From Pseudomonas morbosilactucae (GTDB taxonomy: Bacteria; Pseudomonadota; Gammaproteobacteria; Pseudomonadales; Pseudomonadaceae): a stretch of DNA of 64,000 bases. This document shows positions 47,536 through 58,624 of the stretch, piece after piece. The DNA is taken from NCBI RefSeq assembly GCF_023241715.1, contig NZ_JALQCW010000004.1:186001-250000 (forward strand), written 5' to 3'. The first letter of the stretch is position 1, and every line of letters begins with the position of its first letter. The notes under the pieces were generated by a model. The model did no database searches, was not told the DNA's origin, and was given only the letters and a program-made list of their open reading frames with translations. A program made the position numbers and the translations under genes.

Positions 47536-47890
47536 CGAGGTTCAGTACGTCCTGCGCATCAGTGGTCTGGTGGGCCATCTTAGGCAGTGCCGGGGAAAAA
47601 TCCAGTGGGCTTTTTCCCCTGTCCTATTGGCTCAAGGAATCGGACCTAAACCAATACGGATTTTTCGCCCCCAAGCCCGAGTTTTCTCTGGCCGAGCCGC
47701 GTCAGACAGACAATCTTCGGAATGGGCCCCGGCGCTATGAGTGCAAAAAAGTATCGGATCAAGTGTCACGGATGATTTGTCAGGCCGCGTTTTGAGGTCT
47801 GTAATCAGCGCACATTCTTCCTACCTCCGGAAGACACAAAAACAATAACCGTCCTTCTGTCGCCCCCTGGGCCCGGAAGAGGAGTGCACG
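47536..47890. promoter_or_regulatory. Divergent promoter region upstream of mtlE
   Basis: A 355-base spacer between the AraC-type gene and mtlE. It should contain the polyol-inducible mtl promoter. AGGAG lies just before mtlE. I can point to no certain regulator site, though the segment at about 47757-47784 is a plausible activator-binding position. Confidence 0.4.
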
Positions 47891-49201
47891 ATGAAACCCA
47901 GCGTAAAAGCCCTGCTCGTCACCACCTGCATCACCTTCAGCGGCGTCAGCCTCGGCGCGCAAACCCTGACCATCGCCACCGTCAACAACAGCGACATGAT
48001 CCGCATGCAAAAGCTCTCGAAGACCTTCGAGGCCGAGCACCCGGACATCAAGCTGAATTGGGTGGTACTGGAAGAAAACGTCCTGCGCCAACGCCTGACC
48101 ACCGACATCGCCACCCAGGGCGGGCAGTTCGACGTGCTCACCATCGGCATGTACGAAGCCGCACTCTGGGGCGCCAAGGGCTGGCTGGAACCGATGAAGG
48201 ACTTGCCGGCGTCCTACGACCTGGAGGATGTGTTTCCCTCGGTGCGTGACGGGCTGTCTGTGAAGGGCTCGCTGTATGCCCTGCCGTTCTACGCTGAAAG
48301 CTCCATCACCTATTACCGCAGCGACCTGTTCAAGAACGCCGGGCTGAGCATGCCCGAGCACCCGACCTGGAGCCAGATTGGCGAATTCGCGGAAAAACTC
48401 ACCGACAAGAGCAAAGAGCAATATGGCCTGTGCCTGCGCGGCAAGGCCGGCTGGGGCGAGAACATGGCGCTGATCACCACCTTGGCCAACGGCTACGGTG
48501 CACGCTGGTTCGATGAGAAGTGGCAGCCGGAATTCAACGGCCCCGAGTGGAAAGAAGCGCTGACCTTCTACGTCGACAACATGAAGAAATCCGGCCCGCC
48601 GGGTGCCTCCAGCAACGGTTTCAACGAAAACCTAGCGCTGTTCAACAGCGGCAAGTGCGCGATCTGGGTCGATGCCAGCGTGGCCGGCTCGTTCGTCACC
48701 GACAAGACCCAGAGCAAGGTCGCCGACCACGTGGGCTTCACCTTCGCCCCCCACGAGAAGACCGACAAAGGCACCTCGTGGTTGTACTCCTGGAGCCTGG
48801 CCATCCCCACCAGCTCCAAGGCCAAAGACGCGGCCAAGGTCTTCACCAGTTGGGCAACCTCCAAGGAATACAGCCAGTTGGTGGCCAAGACCGACGGCAT
48901 CGCCAACGTGCCGCCCGGCACCCGCACATCCACCTACAGCGATGAGTACATGAAGGCCGCGCCCTTCGCCAAGGTGACCCTGGAATCACTGAAAGTCGCA
49001 GACCCGACCCAACCCACCCTCAAGCCGGTGCCTTACATCGGTATCCAGTTGGTGACCATTCCCGAGTTCCAGGCCATCGGCACCCAGGTGGGCAAGTTCT
49101 TCTCCGGCGCCTTGACCGGCCAGCAGACGGTGGACCAGGCCCTGACCGCCGCCCAGACCACCACCGAGCGTGAAATGAAGCGTGCGGGCTACCCCAAGTA
49201 A
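47891..49201 (+). CDS. mtlE: Mannitol/glucitol ABC transporter, periplasmic binding protein
   Basis: A 436-residue family 1 solute-binding protein with a signal peptide (VKALLVTTCITFSGVSLGAQ). TLTIATVNNSDMIRMQKLSKTFEAEHPDIKLNWVVLEENVLRQRLTTDIA is characteristic of polyol-binding MtlE/SmoE. It binds mannitol, glucitol or arabitol for the MtlFGK transporter. It is the first gene of mtlEFGKDYZ, an operon described in P. fluorescens. A REPIN separates it from mtlF. Confidence 0.95.
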   Translation: MKPSVKALLVTTCITFSGVSLGAQTLTIATVNNSDMIRMQKLSKTFEAEHPDIKLNWVVLEENVLRQRLTTDIATQGGQFDVLTIGMYEAALWGAKGWLEPMKDLPASYDLEDVFPSVRDGLSVKGSLYALPFYAESSITYYRSDLFKNAGLSMPEHPTWSQIGEFAEKLTDKSKEQYGLCLRGKAGWGENMALITTLANGYGARWFDEKWQPEFNGPEWKEALTFYVDNMKKSGPPGASSNGFNENLALFNSGKCAIWVDASVAGSFVTDKTQSKVADHVGFTFAPHEKTDKGTSWLYSWSLAIPTSSKAKDAAKVFTSWATSKEYSQLVAKTDGIANVPPGTRTSTYSDEYMKAAPFAKVTLESLKVADPTQPTLKPVPYIGIQLVTIPEFQAIGTQVGKFFSGALTGQQTVDQALTAAQTTTEREMKRAGYPK

Positions 49202-49211
49202 CCCTGCTATT

Positions 49212-49292
49212 GCAGGCGCTGGCTTGCCGGCGATCGGTCCCCAAACCTTGCATTGAAACCCCGGGGCTTATCGCCGGCCAACCGGCCCTAAC
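49212..49292. repeat. REPIN inside the mtl operon (between mtlE and mtlF)
   Basis: GGCGCTGGCTTGCCGGCGAT (49215-49234) faces an inverted, slightly degenerate copy TTATCGCCGGCCAACCGGCC (49268-49287). A stable structure here may protect the mtlE mRNA end and lower permease expression relative to binding protein. Confidence 0.8.
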
Positions 49293-49340
49293 GGGTGGGC
49301 TTGTCGCGCTCGAACTTGTCTCTGAATGGTCCTGATCACC

Positions 49341-50267
49341 ATGAATACTTCCACTGCCCATGTGCAAACAACTGCCCCGGAGAAGGCGCGTAAAAGTCGC
49401 CTGGCCAACCCCGGCTGGTTCCTGGTCAGCCCCTCGGTGGCCCTGTTGCTGCTGTGGATGATCGTGCCCCTGGGCATGACCCTGTACTTCTCGCTGATTC
49501 GCTACAACCTGCTCTACCCCGGTGAAAATGAATTCGTCGGCCTGGAGAACTTCAGTTACTTCCTCACCGACTCCGGGTTCCTCCCCGGCGCCACCAATAC
49601 CCTGTTGCTGGTGGGCAGCGTGCTGCTGATCAGCGTGGTGTTCGGGGTACTGATCAGTGCCTTGCTGGAGGCCAGCGAATTCCTCGGTCGGGGCATCGTG
49701 CGGGTGCTGCTGATCTCGCCGTTTTTCATCATGCCCACGGTGGGCGCGCTGATCTGGAAGAACCTGATATTCCATCCGGTGTCGGGGATTCTCGCCGCCG
49801 TGTGGAAGCTCTTTGGCGCCGAGCCGGTGGACTGGCTGGCACATTACCCGCTGCTGTCGATCATCATCATTGTGTCCTGGCAATGGCTGCCCTTCGCGAT
49901 CCTGATCCTGATGACCGCCATGCAGTCCCTGGACCAGGAACAGAAGGAAGCCGCGCGCCTGGACGGTGCCGGGCCCATAGCGATCTTCTGGCACCTGACC
50001 CTGCCCCACCTGGCCCGCCCCATCGCCGTGGTGGTGATGATTGAAACCATCTTCCTGCTGTCGGTGTTCGCCGAGATTTTCACCACCACCAACGGCGGCC
50101 CCGGCTACGCCTCGACCAACCTCGCCTACCTGATCTACAACCAGGCGCTGGTGCAGTTCGACGTCGGCATGGCTTCGGCCGGCGGGTTGATCGCCGTGGT
50201 GATCGCCAACATCGCGGCAATCATCCTGGTGCGGATGATCGGCAAAAACCTGACTGACCAGCCTTGA
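49341..50267 (+). CDS. mtlF: Polyol ABC transporter permease
   Basis: A 308-residue MalF-type permease with six TM helices and the coupling motif QEQKEAARLDGAGPIAIFWHLTLPHL. ATG 49341 (MNTSTAHVQTT) is used; ATG 49326 is an in-frame alternative and neither has a clear ribosome site. It forms the membrane channel with MtlG. Confidence 0.94.
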   Translation: MNTSTAHVQTTAPEKARKSRLANPGWFLVSPSVALLLLWMIVPLGMTLYFSLIRYNLLYPGENEFVGLENFSYFLTDSGFLPGATNTLLLVGSVLLISVVFGVLISALLEASEFLGRGIVRVLLISPFFIMPTVGALIWKNLIFHPVSGILAAVWKLFGAEPVDWLAHYPLLSIIIIVSWQWLPFAILILMTAMQSLDQEQKEAARLDGAGPIAIFWHLTLPHLARPIAVVVMIETIFLLSVFAEIFTTTNGGPGYASTNLAYLIYNQALVQFDVGMASAGGLIAVVIANIAAIILVRMIGKNLTDQP

Positions 50268-50277
50268 GGTGCGCCCC

Positions 50278-51108
<831 letters not shown>

Positions 51109-51150
51109 ACCCGCCGGGTTCAACCTGAATAAGACAAGTGGAGGCCCATC

Positions 51151-52254
<1,104 letters not shown>

Positions 52255-52272
52255 TTGTCGAGAGCCCTGACG

Positions 52273-53754
52273 ATGAAATTGAACCAACGCACCCTCAGCC
52301 ACCTGGCCCCTGAAGTCAAAGTGCCCGCCTACGCCCTGGCCGATACCCGACAAGGCATCGCCCACATCGGCGTCGGCGGGTTCCACCGGGCGCACCAGGC
52401 CTATTACACCGACGCGCTGATGAACACCGGCGAAGGCCTGGACTGGAGCATCTGCGGCATCGGCCTGCGCGCCGAGGACCGCCGCGCCCGGGACGACCTG
52501 GCCGGCCAGGACCACCTGTTCACCCTGTTTGAACTGGGCGACGGCGATGACACCGAGGTTCGGGTGATCGGCGCCATCCGCGACATGCTGCTGGCGGCCG
52601 ACGGCGCCCAGGCGCTGATCGACAAGCTGGCCAGCCCGCAGATCCGCATCGTCTCCCTGACCATCACCGAGGGTGGCTACTGCATCGACGACAGCACGGG
52701 CGAGTTCATGGCCCACCTGCCGCAGATCCAGCATGACCTGGCCCACCCCAACCAGCCGCAGACGGTGTTCGGCTTTCTCTGCGCGGCACTGGCTAAACGC
52801 CGGGCCGCCGGGACCCCGGCCTTTACCCTGATGTCCTGCGATAACCTGCCGCACAACGGCGCGGTGACCCGCAAGGCGCTGCTGGCTTTCGCTGCCCGGC
52901 GCGACGCCGACCTGCACGATTGGATCGCCGCCCATGTGAGCTTTCCCAATGCCATGGTCGACCGCATCACCCCTATGACCAGTGGCGCCCATCGCCTGCA
53001 ACTGCACGACCAGCACGGCATCGACGACGCCTGGCCGGTGGTCTGCGAACCCTTTGTGCAATGGGTACTGGAGGACAAATTCGTCAGCGGTCGCCCGGCC
53101 TGGGAGCGAGTCGGCGTGCAGTTCACCGATGACGTCACGCCCTATGAAGAGATGAAGATCAAACTGCTCAACGGCAGCCACCTGGCCCTGACCTACCTGG
53201 GGTTTCTCAAGGGCTACCGGTTTGTCCACGAGACCATGAACGACCCGCTGTTTGTCGCCTATATGCGCGCCTACATGGACCTCGACGTGACCCCGCAACT
53301 GGCGCCGGTGCCGGGCATCGACCTGACGGACTACAAGAACACCCTGGTCCAGCGTTTTTCCAACCAGGCGATTGCCGACCAGTTGGAGCGGGTCTGTTCC
53401 GACGGTTCGTCGAAGTTTCCCAAGTTCACCGTGCCGACCCTCAACCGCCTGATTGCGGACGGCCGCGACACCGAGCGCGCAGCTCTCGTCGTGGCGGCCT
53501 GGGCCCTGTACCTCAAGGGCGTGGACGAACAAGGCCAGCACTACAGCATCCCTGACCCGCGGGCCGAGTTCTGCCAGGCGCTGGTGGCCGACGATCAACT
53601 GCTGACCCAGCGCCTGCTGGGGGTGGAAGAGATTTTCGGCACCGCCCTTGTGCAGTCGCCTGCATTTGTCGCCGCGTTCGAGCGCTGCCTGGCCAGCCTG
53701 CGCGAGCATGGCGTGAGCGGGACCCTGGAGCGGCTGCTGGCGCGCCCCCAGTGA
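52273..53754 (+). CDS. mtlD: Mannitol 2-dehydrogenase
   Basis: A 493-residue polyol-specific long-chain dehydrogenase that oxidises D-mannitol to D-fructose, and also arabitol and glucitol, with NAD. The NAD motif is IGVGGFHRAHQ. With ATG 52273, K295, N300 and H303 fall in MKIKLLNGSH, the positions known for the catalytic Lys, Asn and His of the P. fluorescens enzyme, which supports this start. Confidence 0.96.
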   Translation: MKLNQRTLSHLAPEVKVPAYALADTRQGIAHIGVGGFHRAHQAYYTDALMNTGEGLDWSICGIGLRAEDRRARDDLAGQDHLFTLFELGDGDDTEVRVIGAIRDMLLAADGAQALIDKLASPQIRIVSLTITEGGYCIDDSTGEFMAHLPQIQHDLAHPNQPQTVFGFLCAALAKRRAAGTPAFTLMSCDNLPHNGAVTRKALLAFAARRDADLHDWIAAHVSFPNAMVDRITPMTSGAHRLQLHDQHGIDDAWPVVCEPFVQWVLEDKFVSGRPAWERVGVQFTDDVTPYEEMKIKLLNGSHLALTYLGFLKGYRFVHETMNDPLFVAYMRAYMDLDVTPQLAPVPGIDLTDYKNTLVQRFSNQAIADQLERVCSDGSSKFPKFTVPTLNRLIADGRDTERAALVVAAWALYLKGVDEQGQHYSIPDPRAEFCQALVADDQLLTQRLLGVEEIFGTALVQSPAFVAAFERCLASLREHGVSGTLERLLARPQ

Positions 53755-53788
53755 GCGGCCGGCACGGGCATTGTGGGCAGGAGGTGCC

Positions 53789-55285
53789 ATGAGTACACAC
53801 GGGTTGTTTCTTGGTATCGACTGCGGCACTCAAGGCACCAAGGCGCTGATCCTCGACCCCGCCAATGGCCGGGTGCTGGGCCAGGGCGCGGCGCCCCACA
53901 GCCTGATCAGCGGCGCCAATGGCCGTCGCGAACAGGACACAGAAGAGTGGCTGCAGGCCTTTGCCAGCGCCACGGCCCAGGCCCTGCAAGCCGCCGGCGT
54001 CAGCGGCCAGGAGATCCTCGGCATCGGCGTCTCCGGGCAGCAGCACGGCCTGGTGCTGCTGGACGAACAAGGCCGGGTGCTGCGCCCGGCCAAGCTCTGG
54101 TGTGACACCGAGTCCAGCGAACAGAACCAGCGTTTGTTGGATGACCTGGGGGGCGAGCCCGGCTCCCTGGAGCGCCTTGGGGTGGTGATCGCGCCAGGCT
54201 ATACCCTGTCGAAACTGCTCTGGACCCGGGAGCAGCACCCCGAGGTCTTCGCGCGTATCGCGCACATCCTGCTGCCCCATGACTATTTGAATTTCTGGCT
54301 CACGGGCCGCGCCTGCAGCGAATACGGCGACGCCTCGGGCAGCGGTTATTTCAATGTGCGCAGCCGGCAGTGGGACCTGGCGCTGCTGCAACACATCGAC
54401 CCCAGCGGCCGCCTGGTGGCCGCGCTGCCGCCGTTGCTGGAAGCCGATCAGGCCGTGGGTACAGTACGGCCGGAAATCGCCCAACTGTTGGGCCTCAACC
54501 CCCAGGCACTGGTGGCCAGCGGGGGCGGCGACAACATGATGGGGGCCATCGGCACCGGCAATATCCAGCCGGGTGTGATCACCATGAGCCTGGGTTCCTC
54601 GGGCACGGTCTACGCCTTCGACACTGCGCCGCGGGTCAGCTCCCAGGGCGCGGTGGCGACGTTCTGCTCGTCCAGCGGCGGCTGGCTGCCACTGATCTGC
54701 ACCATGAACCTGACCAATGTCACGACCCTGGTGCGCGAGCTGTTCGACCTCGACCTGGCGGCCTTCAATCAACTGTTGGCCACCGCCCCCATCGGCGCCG
54801 ACGGCGTGTGCATGCTGCCCTTCCTCAATGGCGAACGGGTGCCCGCCCTGCCCCATGCCACCGGCAGTCTGCTGGGCCTGACCCTGGACAACCTGACCCG
54901 GGCCAACCTGTGCCGGGCGGCGGTCGAGGGTACCACCTTCGGCCTGCGTTACGGCCTGGACCTGCTACGGGAAAACGGTTTGCAGAGCCGCAGCATCCGC
55001 TTGATCGGCGGCGGCTCGAAAAGTCCGCTGTGGCGACAGATGGTCGCCGATATCATGCACACCGAGGTGGTCTGCACCGAACACAGCGAGGCCGCCGCCC
55101 TCGGCGCGGCGATCCAGGCCGCCTGGTGCCAGGCCCGCCACAGCGGACAGGCCTTGAGCCTGGAAACCCTGTGCGAGCGCTGCGTCAGCCTCGACCCGGC
55201 CAGCCTGACCCGGCCGATCGCGGCCAATGTGGCGGCCTATCAAACGGCGTATGAACGTTATCGACAACATGTCGCAACCCTTTGA
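53789..55285 (+). CDS. mtlY: Xylulokinase
   Basis: A 498-residue FGGY-family carbohydrate kinase: LFLGIDCGTQGTKALILD at the N-terminus, GIGVSGQQHGLVLLDEQG, and the C-terminal nucleotide-binding LIGGGSKSPLWRQMVADIM. It phosphorylates D-xylulose formed from D-arabitol. GGAGGTG immediately precedes ATG 53789. Confidence 0.95.
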   Translation: MSTHGLFLGIDCGTQGTKALILDPANGRVLGQGAAPHSLISGANGRREQDTEEWLQAFASATAQALQAAGVSGQEILGIGVSGQQHGLVLLDEQGRVLRPAKLWCDTESSEQNQRLLDDLGGEPGSLERLGVVIAPGYTLSKLLWTREQHPEVFARIAHILLPHDYLNFWLTGRACSEYGDASGSGYFNVRSRQWDLALLQHIDPSGRLVAALPPLLEADQAVGTVRPEIAQLLGLNPQALVASGGGDNMMGAIGTGNIQPGVITMSLGSSGTVYAFDTAPRVSSQGAVATFCSSSGGWLPLICTMNLTNVTTLVRELFDLDLAAFNQLLATAPIGADGVCMLPFLNGERVPALPHATGSLLGLTLDNLTRANLCRAAVEGTTFGLRYGLDLLRENGLQSRSIRLIGGGSKSPLWRQMVADIMHTEVVCTEHSEAAALGAAIQAAWCQARHSGQALSLETLCERCVSLDPASLTRPIAANVAAYQTAYERYRQHVATL

Positions 55286-55298
55286 AGAGCGAATGACT

Positions 55299-56237
55299 AT
55301 GTATCTGGTGTGTGGTGAGGCGCTGTTCGATTTTTTCAGCAGTGAAGAGGCAATCCCCCAGGCGGCCAAGGTTAATTACCGGGCGATTGCCGGCGGTTCG
55401 CCGTTCAACGTGGCCGTGGGCCTGCGGCGCCTGGGGGTGGACGCTGGCCTGTTCGCCGGGCTGTCCGAAGACTTTCTCGGCGCTCGCCTGCGCCAGGTGT
55501 TGCAGGACGAAGGCGTGCGCAATGACTACCTGTGGACCTTCAGCGCGCCCACCACCCTGGCCATGGTGGCCGTGGGTGCCGACGGATCGCCCCATTACAG
55601 TTTCCGCGGCGAAGGCTGCGCCGACCGGCAACTGCAACGGGAGCATCTGCCGACCCTGGGCCCTGAGGTCCGCGGGCTGCATGTCGGCTCGTTTTCCCTG
55701 GTGGTGCAACCCATCGCCGACACCTTGCTGGCCCTGGTCCAGCGCGAGGCTGGGCAGCGCCTGATCAGCCTCGACCCCAACGTGCGGCTCAACCCCCAGC
55801 CGGATATCCACCTGTGGCGGCAACGGATCGGCGAACTGGTGGCCTATGCCGACCTGATCAAGGTCAGCGATGAGGACCTGAGCCTGCTCTACCCCGGGCA
55901 AGCGGTCGAAAGCGTGATTGGCGGCTGGTTGCAGCAGCGTTGCCAATTGGTGTTCCTGACCCGGGGCGGCCTGGGCGCCACGGTGTTCAGCCGGGCCCAT
56001 GGCAGCTGGTCGGTGCCAGCGCGCAAGGTAACCATTGCCGACACCGTGGGCGCGGGCGACACCTTCCAGGCCGCGCTGATCGCCTGGCTCACCGAGCAGG
56101 GTCTGGACTCCATCGAGGGCCTGCAGAGCTTGAGCCGGGAACAGATCGACGCCCAACTGCAGTTCGCCGTGGCCGCCGCCGCGCTGACCTGCGGCAAGAC
56201 CGGGCCGGACTTGCCCTATCGTCAGCAGTTACGCTGA
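55299..56237 (+). CDS. mtlZ: Fructokinase
   Basis: A 312-residue PfkB-family sugar kinase: MYLVCGEALFDFFS, AGGSPFNVAVGLRRLGVDAGLFAGLSEDFLG, and the catalytic GAGDTFQAALIAWL (Asp of GAGD). It phosphorylates fructose produced by MtlD. ATG 55299 is chosen for AAGAG 9 bases upstream; ATG 55293 is possible. It is the last gene of the operon, 13 bases after mtlY. Confidence 0.94.
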   Translation: MYLVCGEALFDFFSSEEAIPQAAKVNYRAIAGGSPFNVAVGLRRLGVDAGLFAGLSEDFLGARLRQVLQDEGVRNDYLWTFSAPTTLAMVAVGADGSPHYSFRGEGCADRQLQREHLPTLGPEVRGLHVGSFSLVVQPIADTLLALVQREAGQRLISLDPNVRLNPQPDIHLWRQRIGELVAYADLIKVSDEDLSLLYPGQAVESVIGGWLQQRCQLVFLTRGGLGATVFSRAHGSWSVPARKVTIADTVGAGDTFQAALIAWLTEQGLDSIEGLQSLSREQIDAQLQFAVAAAALTCGKTGPDLPYRQQLR

Positions 56238-56566
56238 ACAGCACAAATAACCACGAAGTTGTAACGCTGCATGACCCGGGGTTGCCCCCAACCTCGGGAA
56301 ATCCGCTGTATTGAAGGCAATCAACATCAGCTCTTTGTCTTGCGCAGCCCCGGAAAAACGGGGCTCTCAGCGAACCACCAGGCCTCTTCCCCGAGCCAAT
56401 TTCGACCGTTCCCTGGCCCCTCATACAGCGAATCAACCATTAATCGTCGGTTAATCGAAAAAACCAATAGTGCCCCGGACCGCGCCACTCACTGTCTCGA
56501 CGACGGTGCTGGCCGCTCGGCCCCGTCAGCGACTGGGCCGGATTCAATCGGTATCGGAGAGTACGT
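56238..56566. promoter_or_regulatory. Spacer with TTAAT-type box upstream of the first DUF2790-like gene
   Basis: A 329-base spacer. Just after mtlZ, GGTTG and CAACC arms (about 56281-56297) form a modest hairpin without a U-run. The box TTAATCGTCGGTTAAT is listed separately. No gene is supported. Confidence 0.45.
56440..56455 (+). promoter_or_regulatory. TTAAT-N6-TTAAT direct-repeat box, copy 1
   Basis: TTAATCGTCGGTTAAT is a direct repeat with an 11-base period, the geometry of OmpR-family response-regulator sites and close to the PmrA box (YTTAAK-N5-YTTAAK). It ends exactly 111 bases before the ATG, and GGACCGCGC follows after the same 21-base gap as in copy 2. Confidence 0.6.
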
Positions 56567-56829
56567 ATGAAACTGCGCCACATCATGATCACGGGGGCCA
56601 TGGCCCTCACCGGCTTCAGCCAACTGGCCCTGGCGGATGTCCAGCCGCTGGAGCCAGTGCCTTATCACTACGGCATGCGTTGCAGATCGACAAGGTGATT
56701 TCCATGAGCGAGCAGGACACCCGCCACTGCGAGGTGATCACCGCTCACATGGAATACATCGACACGGCGGGCGATCGCCAACACATTTCCTATCGCAAGC
56801 TGGCCGACGCCTGTCACCAGCAGAATTGA
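56567..56829 (+). pseudogene. DUF2790-like small exported protein, single-base frameshift
   Basis: This is a tandem paralogue of the next gene. The signal peptide and mature start read normally (MKLRHIMITGAMALTGFSQ, then EPVPYHYGM), but after GGCATGC at about 56678 the frame is lost and stops at once. The remainder (QIDKVISMSEQDTRHCEVITA to CHQQN) continues in another frame to 56829. Adding one C (GCATGCCGTTG), as present in the paralogue, gives an 87-residue protein of identical length. It is either an inactivated copy or a sequence error. Confidence 0.85.
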
Positions 56830-56924
56830 AATCGCTTCGCGGACGGCTGACCGATGGCCAACACGAGCCTATTGCGCCCGGCCAGCCGGCACTTCGTCGT
56901 CCAGTGGGCATCATCAACCCGTGC

Positions 56925-56940
56925 TTAATCGTCGGTTAAT
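56925..56940 (+). promoter_or_regulatory. TTAAT-N6-TTAAT direct-repeat box, copy 2
   Basis: The same 16 bases as copy 1, again ending 111 bases before the start codon of the paralogous gene and again with GGACCGCGC at the same distance downstream. Here the first half-site is preceded by C (CTTAAT), matching the PmrA half-site. Confidence 0.62.
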
Positions 56941-57051
56941 GCCTGCGTCCAAGAGTGTGATGGACCGCGCTCGCTCAGAATATTCTGATGACCTCCGCGG
57001 CGGGCCGGGCCCCGATGGGCCCGGTTGATCGTTGCCTACCGGAGAACCCTC

Positions 57052-57315
57052 ATGAACCTGTATATCAAACTGATCGGCAGCGCCTGCGCCCTGCTCGCCT
57101 TCAGCACCCTGGCCTTGGCCCAAAGCCCTTCGGCAGCCCCCGTGCCTTATCACTACGGCATGCCGTTGCACGTAGTCCGAGTGGTATCGATGAGCGAACC
57201 GGCAACCCAGGAATGCAAAGTGGTCACGGCGCAAATGGCCTTCGTCGATCCGACCGGCCGGCTGGAAACCATCAGCTACAGCAAGCTTTCGGATGCTTGC
57301 TCCACCCAGGATTGA
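57052..57315 (+). CDS. DUF2790-like small exported protein
   Basis: An 87-residue protein with a signal peptide (LIGSACALLAFSTLALAQ) and a mature domain of about 62 residues with the family pattern VPYHYGMPLHVVRVVSMS, a Cys pair (ECKVVT and DACS) and GRLETISYSKLSDAC. DUF2790-type proteins are abundant small periplasmic proteins of Pseudomonas, often under two-component control; their biochemical role is not established. The start follows GGAG. It is the intact copy of the tandem pair. Confidence 0.82.
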   Translation: MNLYIKLIGSACALLAFSTLALAQSPSAAPVPYHYGMPLHVVRVVSMSEPATQECKVVTAQMAFVDPTGRLETISYSKLSDACSTQD

Positions 57316-57329
57316 CCCGGAAAAAACGC

Positions 57330-57351
57330 CAACGGCGCGACGGCGCCGTTG
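57330..57351 (+). terminator. GC-rich hairpin after the second DUF2790-like gene
   Basis: CAACGGCGC (57330-57338) and GCGCCGTTG (57343-57351) form a perfect 9-bp stem with a 4-base loop, 14 bases after the stop. There is no U-run on this strand, so it may be a weak or rho-assisted terminator. Confidence 0.45.
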
Positions 57352-57453
57352 CGTCGCCATTTCCTGACAAGGCTGTGACAATCCAGCGGTATGCCTGTGC
57401 CAGAGCCCGGCGTATGCTCTGGCGCTTGTCTCGAACTGCCATAGGGATTGGCC

Positions 57454-57852
57454 ATGCACGTATCGTTTCGGCGCCTGTCGACCTTCACCGCCCTGCTGTG
57501 TTTCGCCCTCGCCCTGGCCTGGGGGCTGGCGCCACGCTGGTTGCTGGCGTTCTGCAGCGTGGACTTCTATGCCTCCACCGGTTTTGTCGCACGGCGCAGT
57601 GCGGTGCTGTTCCTGGGCTTGGGGGTGATGTTCTTCAGCGCTCGCTCGGCACCCGCCGGGGTGGCCCGGAATGCCTTGAGCAGTGGTTTTATGGTGGGGT
57701 GTTTCGGCTTGGCCCTGCTGGGCCTGGGGGAATGGCTGAACGGCAATGCCGGGCCAGGCATTTTGCTGGCTGTGGTGGTCGAAGCGGCCCTTGGCCTGGG
57801 GTTTCTGCGGGCCAAGGGAACGCGGGACGAATGGGCGACGGCGCGGGACTGA
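57454..57852 (+). CDS. Small integral membrane protein of unknown function
   Basis: A 132-residue protein with four predicted TM helices (TFTALLCFALALAWGLAP, SAVLFLGLGVMFFS, GFMVGCFGLALLGLGEWL, GILLAVVVEAALGLGFL). ATG 57454 is preceded by AGGGA. I do not recognise a family with a defined function. It converges with the DUF1652 gene. Confidence 0.75.
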   Translation: MHVSFRRLSTFTALLCFALALAWGLAPRWLLAFCSVDFYASTGFVARRSAVLFLGLGVMFFSARSAPAGVARNALSSGFMVGCFGLALLGLGEWLNGNAGPGILLAVVVEAALGLGFLRAKGTRDEWATARD

Positions 57853-57866
57853 ACCGCCCGCTGCGA

Positions 57867-58130
57867 CTAGTAAGCCCGTTTCAAGGGCACGTCCTGGCTG
57901 GGGTTGTGGGCCAGGTCGTAACGCAATTCGGCAATCAGTTCATTGATGGCGCGGCTGCCGCTGAGGCGGGACGCGTCAATACCGGTGACCATAAGGTCCA
58001 GCCGGTCGGTTTGATGGTCGCCAAAGACTTTCACAGTCATCGACAAATCCGGGCTCAAGGTGCATTGGCAACGTTTGGGTAGAAAACTGCTTTCAATGAT
58101 GTTGCGTAGTTCCAGGGCAGATAAAAACAT
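57867..58130 (-). CDS. DUF1652 family protein
   Basis: An 87-residue soluble protein, FLSALELRNIIESSFLPKRCQCTL at the N-terminus and ITGIDASRLSGSRAINELIAEL-like helix near the end, matching the Pseudomonas-specific DUF1652 family, of unknown role. AAGGAGAG precedes ATG 58130. Confidence 0.85.
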   Translation of the reverse strand: MFLSALELRNIIESSFLPKRCQCTLSPDLSMTVKVFGDHQTDRLDLMVTGIDASRLSGSRAINELIAELRYDLAHNPSQDVPLKRAY

Positions 58131-58624
58131 GGCGACTCTCTCCTTTTATTTGAGGCGGCCAATCGTTCAAGGCAAATCGACAACAGTGCGGTGCAGATTT
58201 TCAGTTAGAGAACGGGCGCGTTCGAAAGCGGGTGGCTCCGGTTCGCTTCTTCCATGGAGACCGGGCCACCTCTAAGACTAGGCCCCTTTCCCGCTACCGC
58301 TAAATTCTTTTTCGCACTGAGCTGCGCACTTTTTGTCGTGACTGATCGATGGCCGTTACGGGCTGGGCCTGTCCGCTCGCTGGACGCTTGAAGGGCTTTG
58401 CGCGACGCTGCGAAATGCAGGGCTCCACTGTTCACTGAGCATTAACTGTGCCCACAGGCGACGGACGTTTGGCCCAGGCAAATCGAGACCTGGCCTCGGC
58501 GCGGTCGTGCAACTTGCAAAAAGCCGCACCACCCGCCTTGCAAAACACCCGACGCAAGGCCGCCGGTTTGCAATGCGCACACGCCCCGGCAAGAATGCGC
58601 CGCACACCTCAGCGGAAGACCCGA
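58131..58624. other. Long intergenic region with repeated TTGCAA sites
   Basis: This 494-base non-coding spacer separates the divergent DUF1652 and NIPSNAP genes. The final 120 bases contain three TTGCAA palindromes (58514, 58538 and 58568), the first embedded in GTGCAACTTGCA, the 12-mer also found upstream of the GGT-peptide operon. They may be operator sites for the NIPSNAP gene. I see no RNA gene. Confidence 0.4.
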
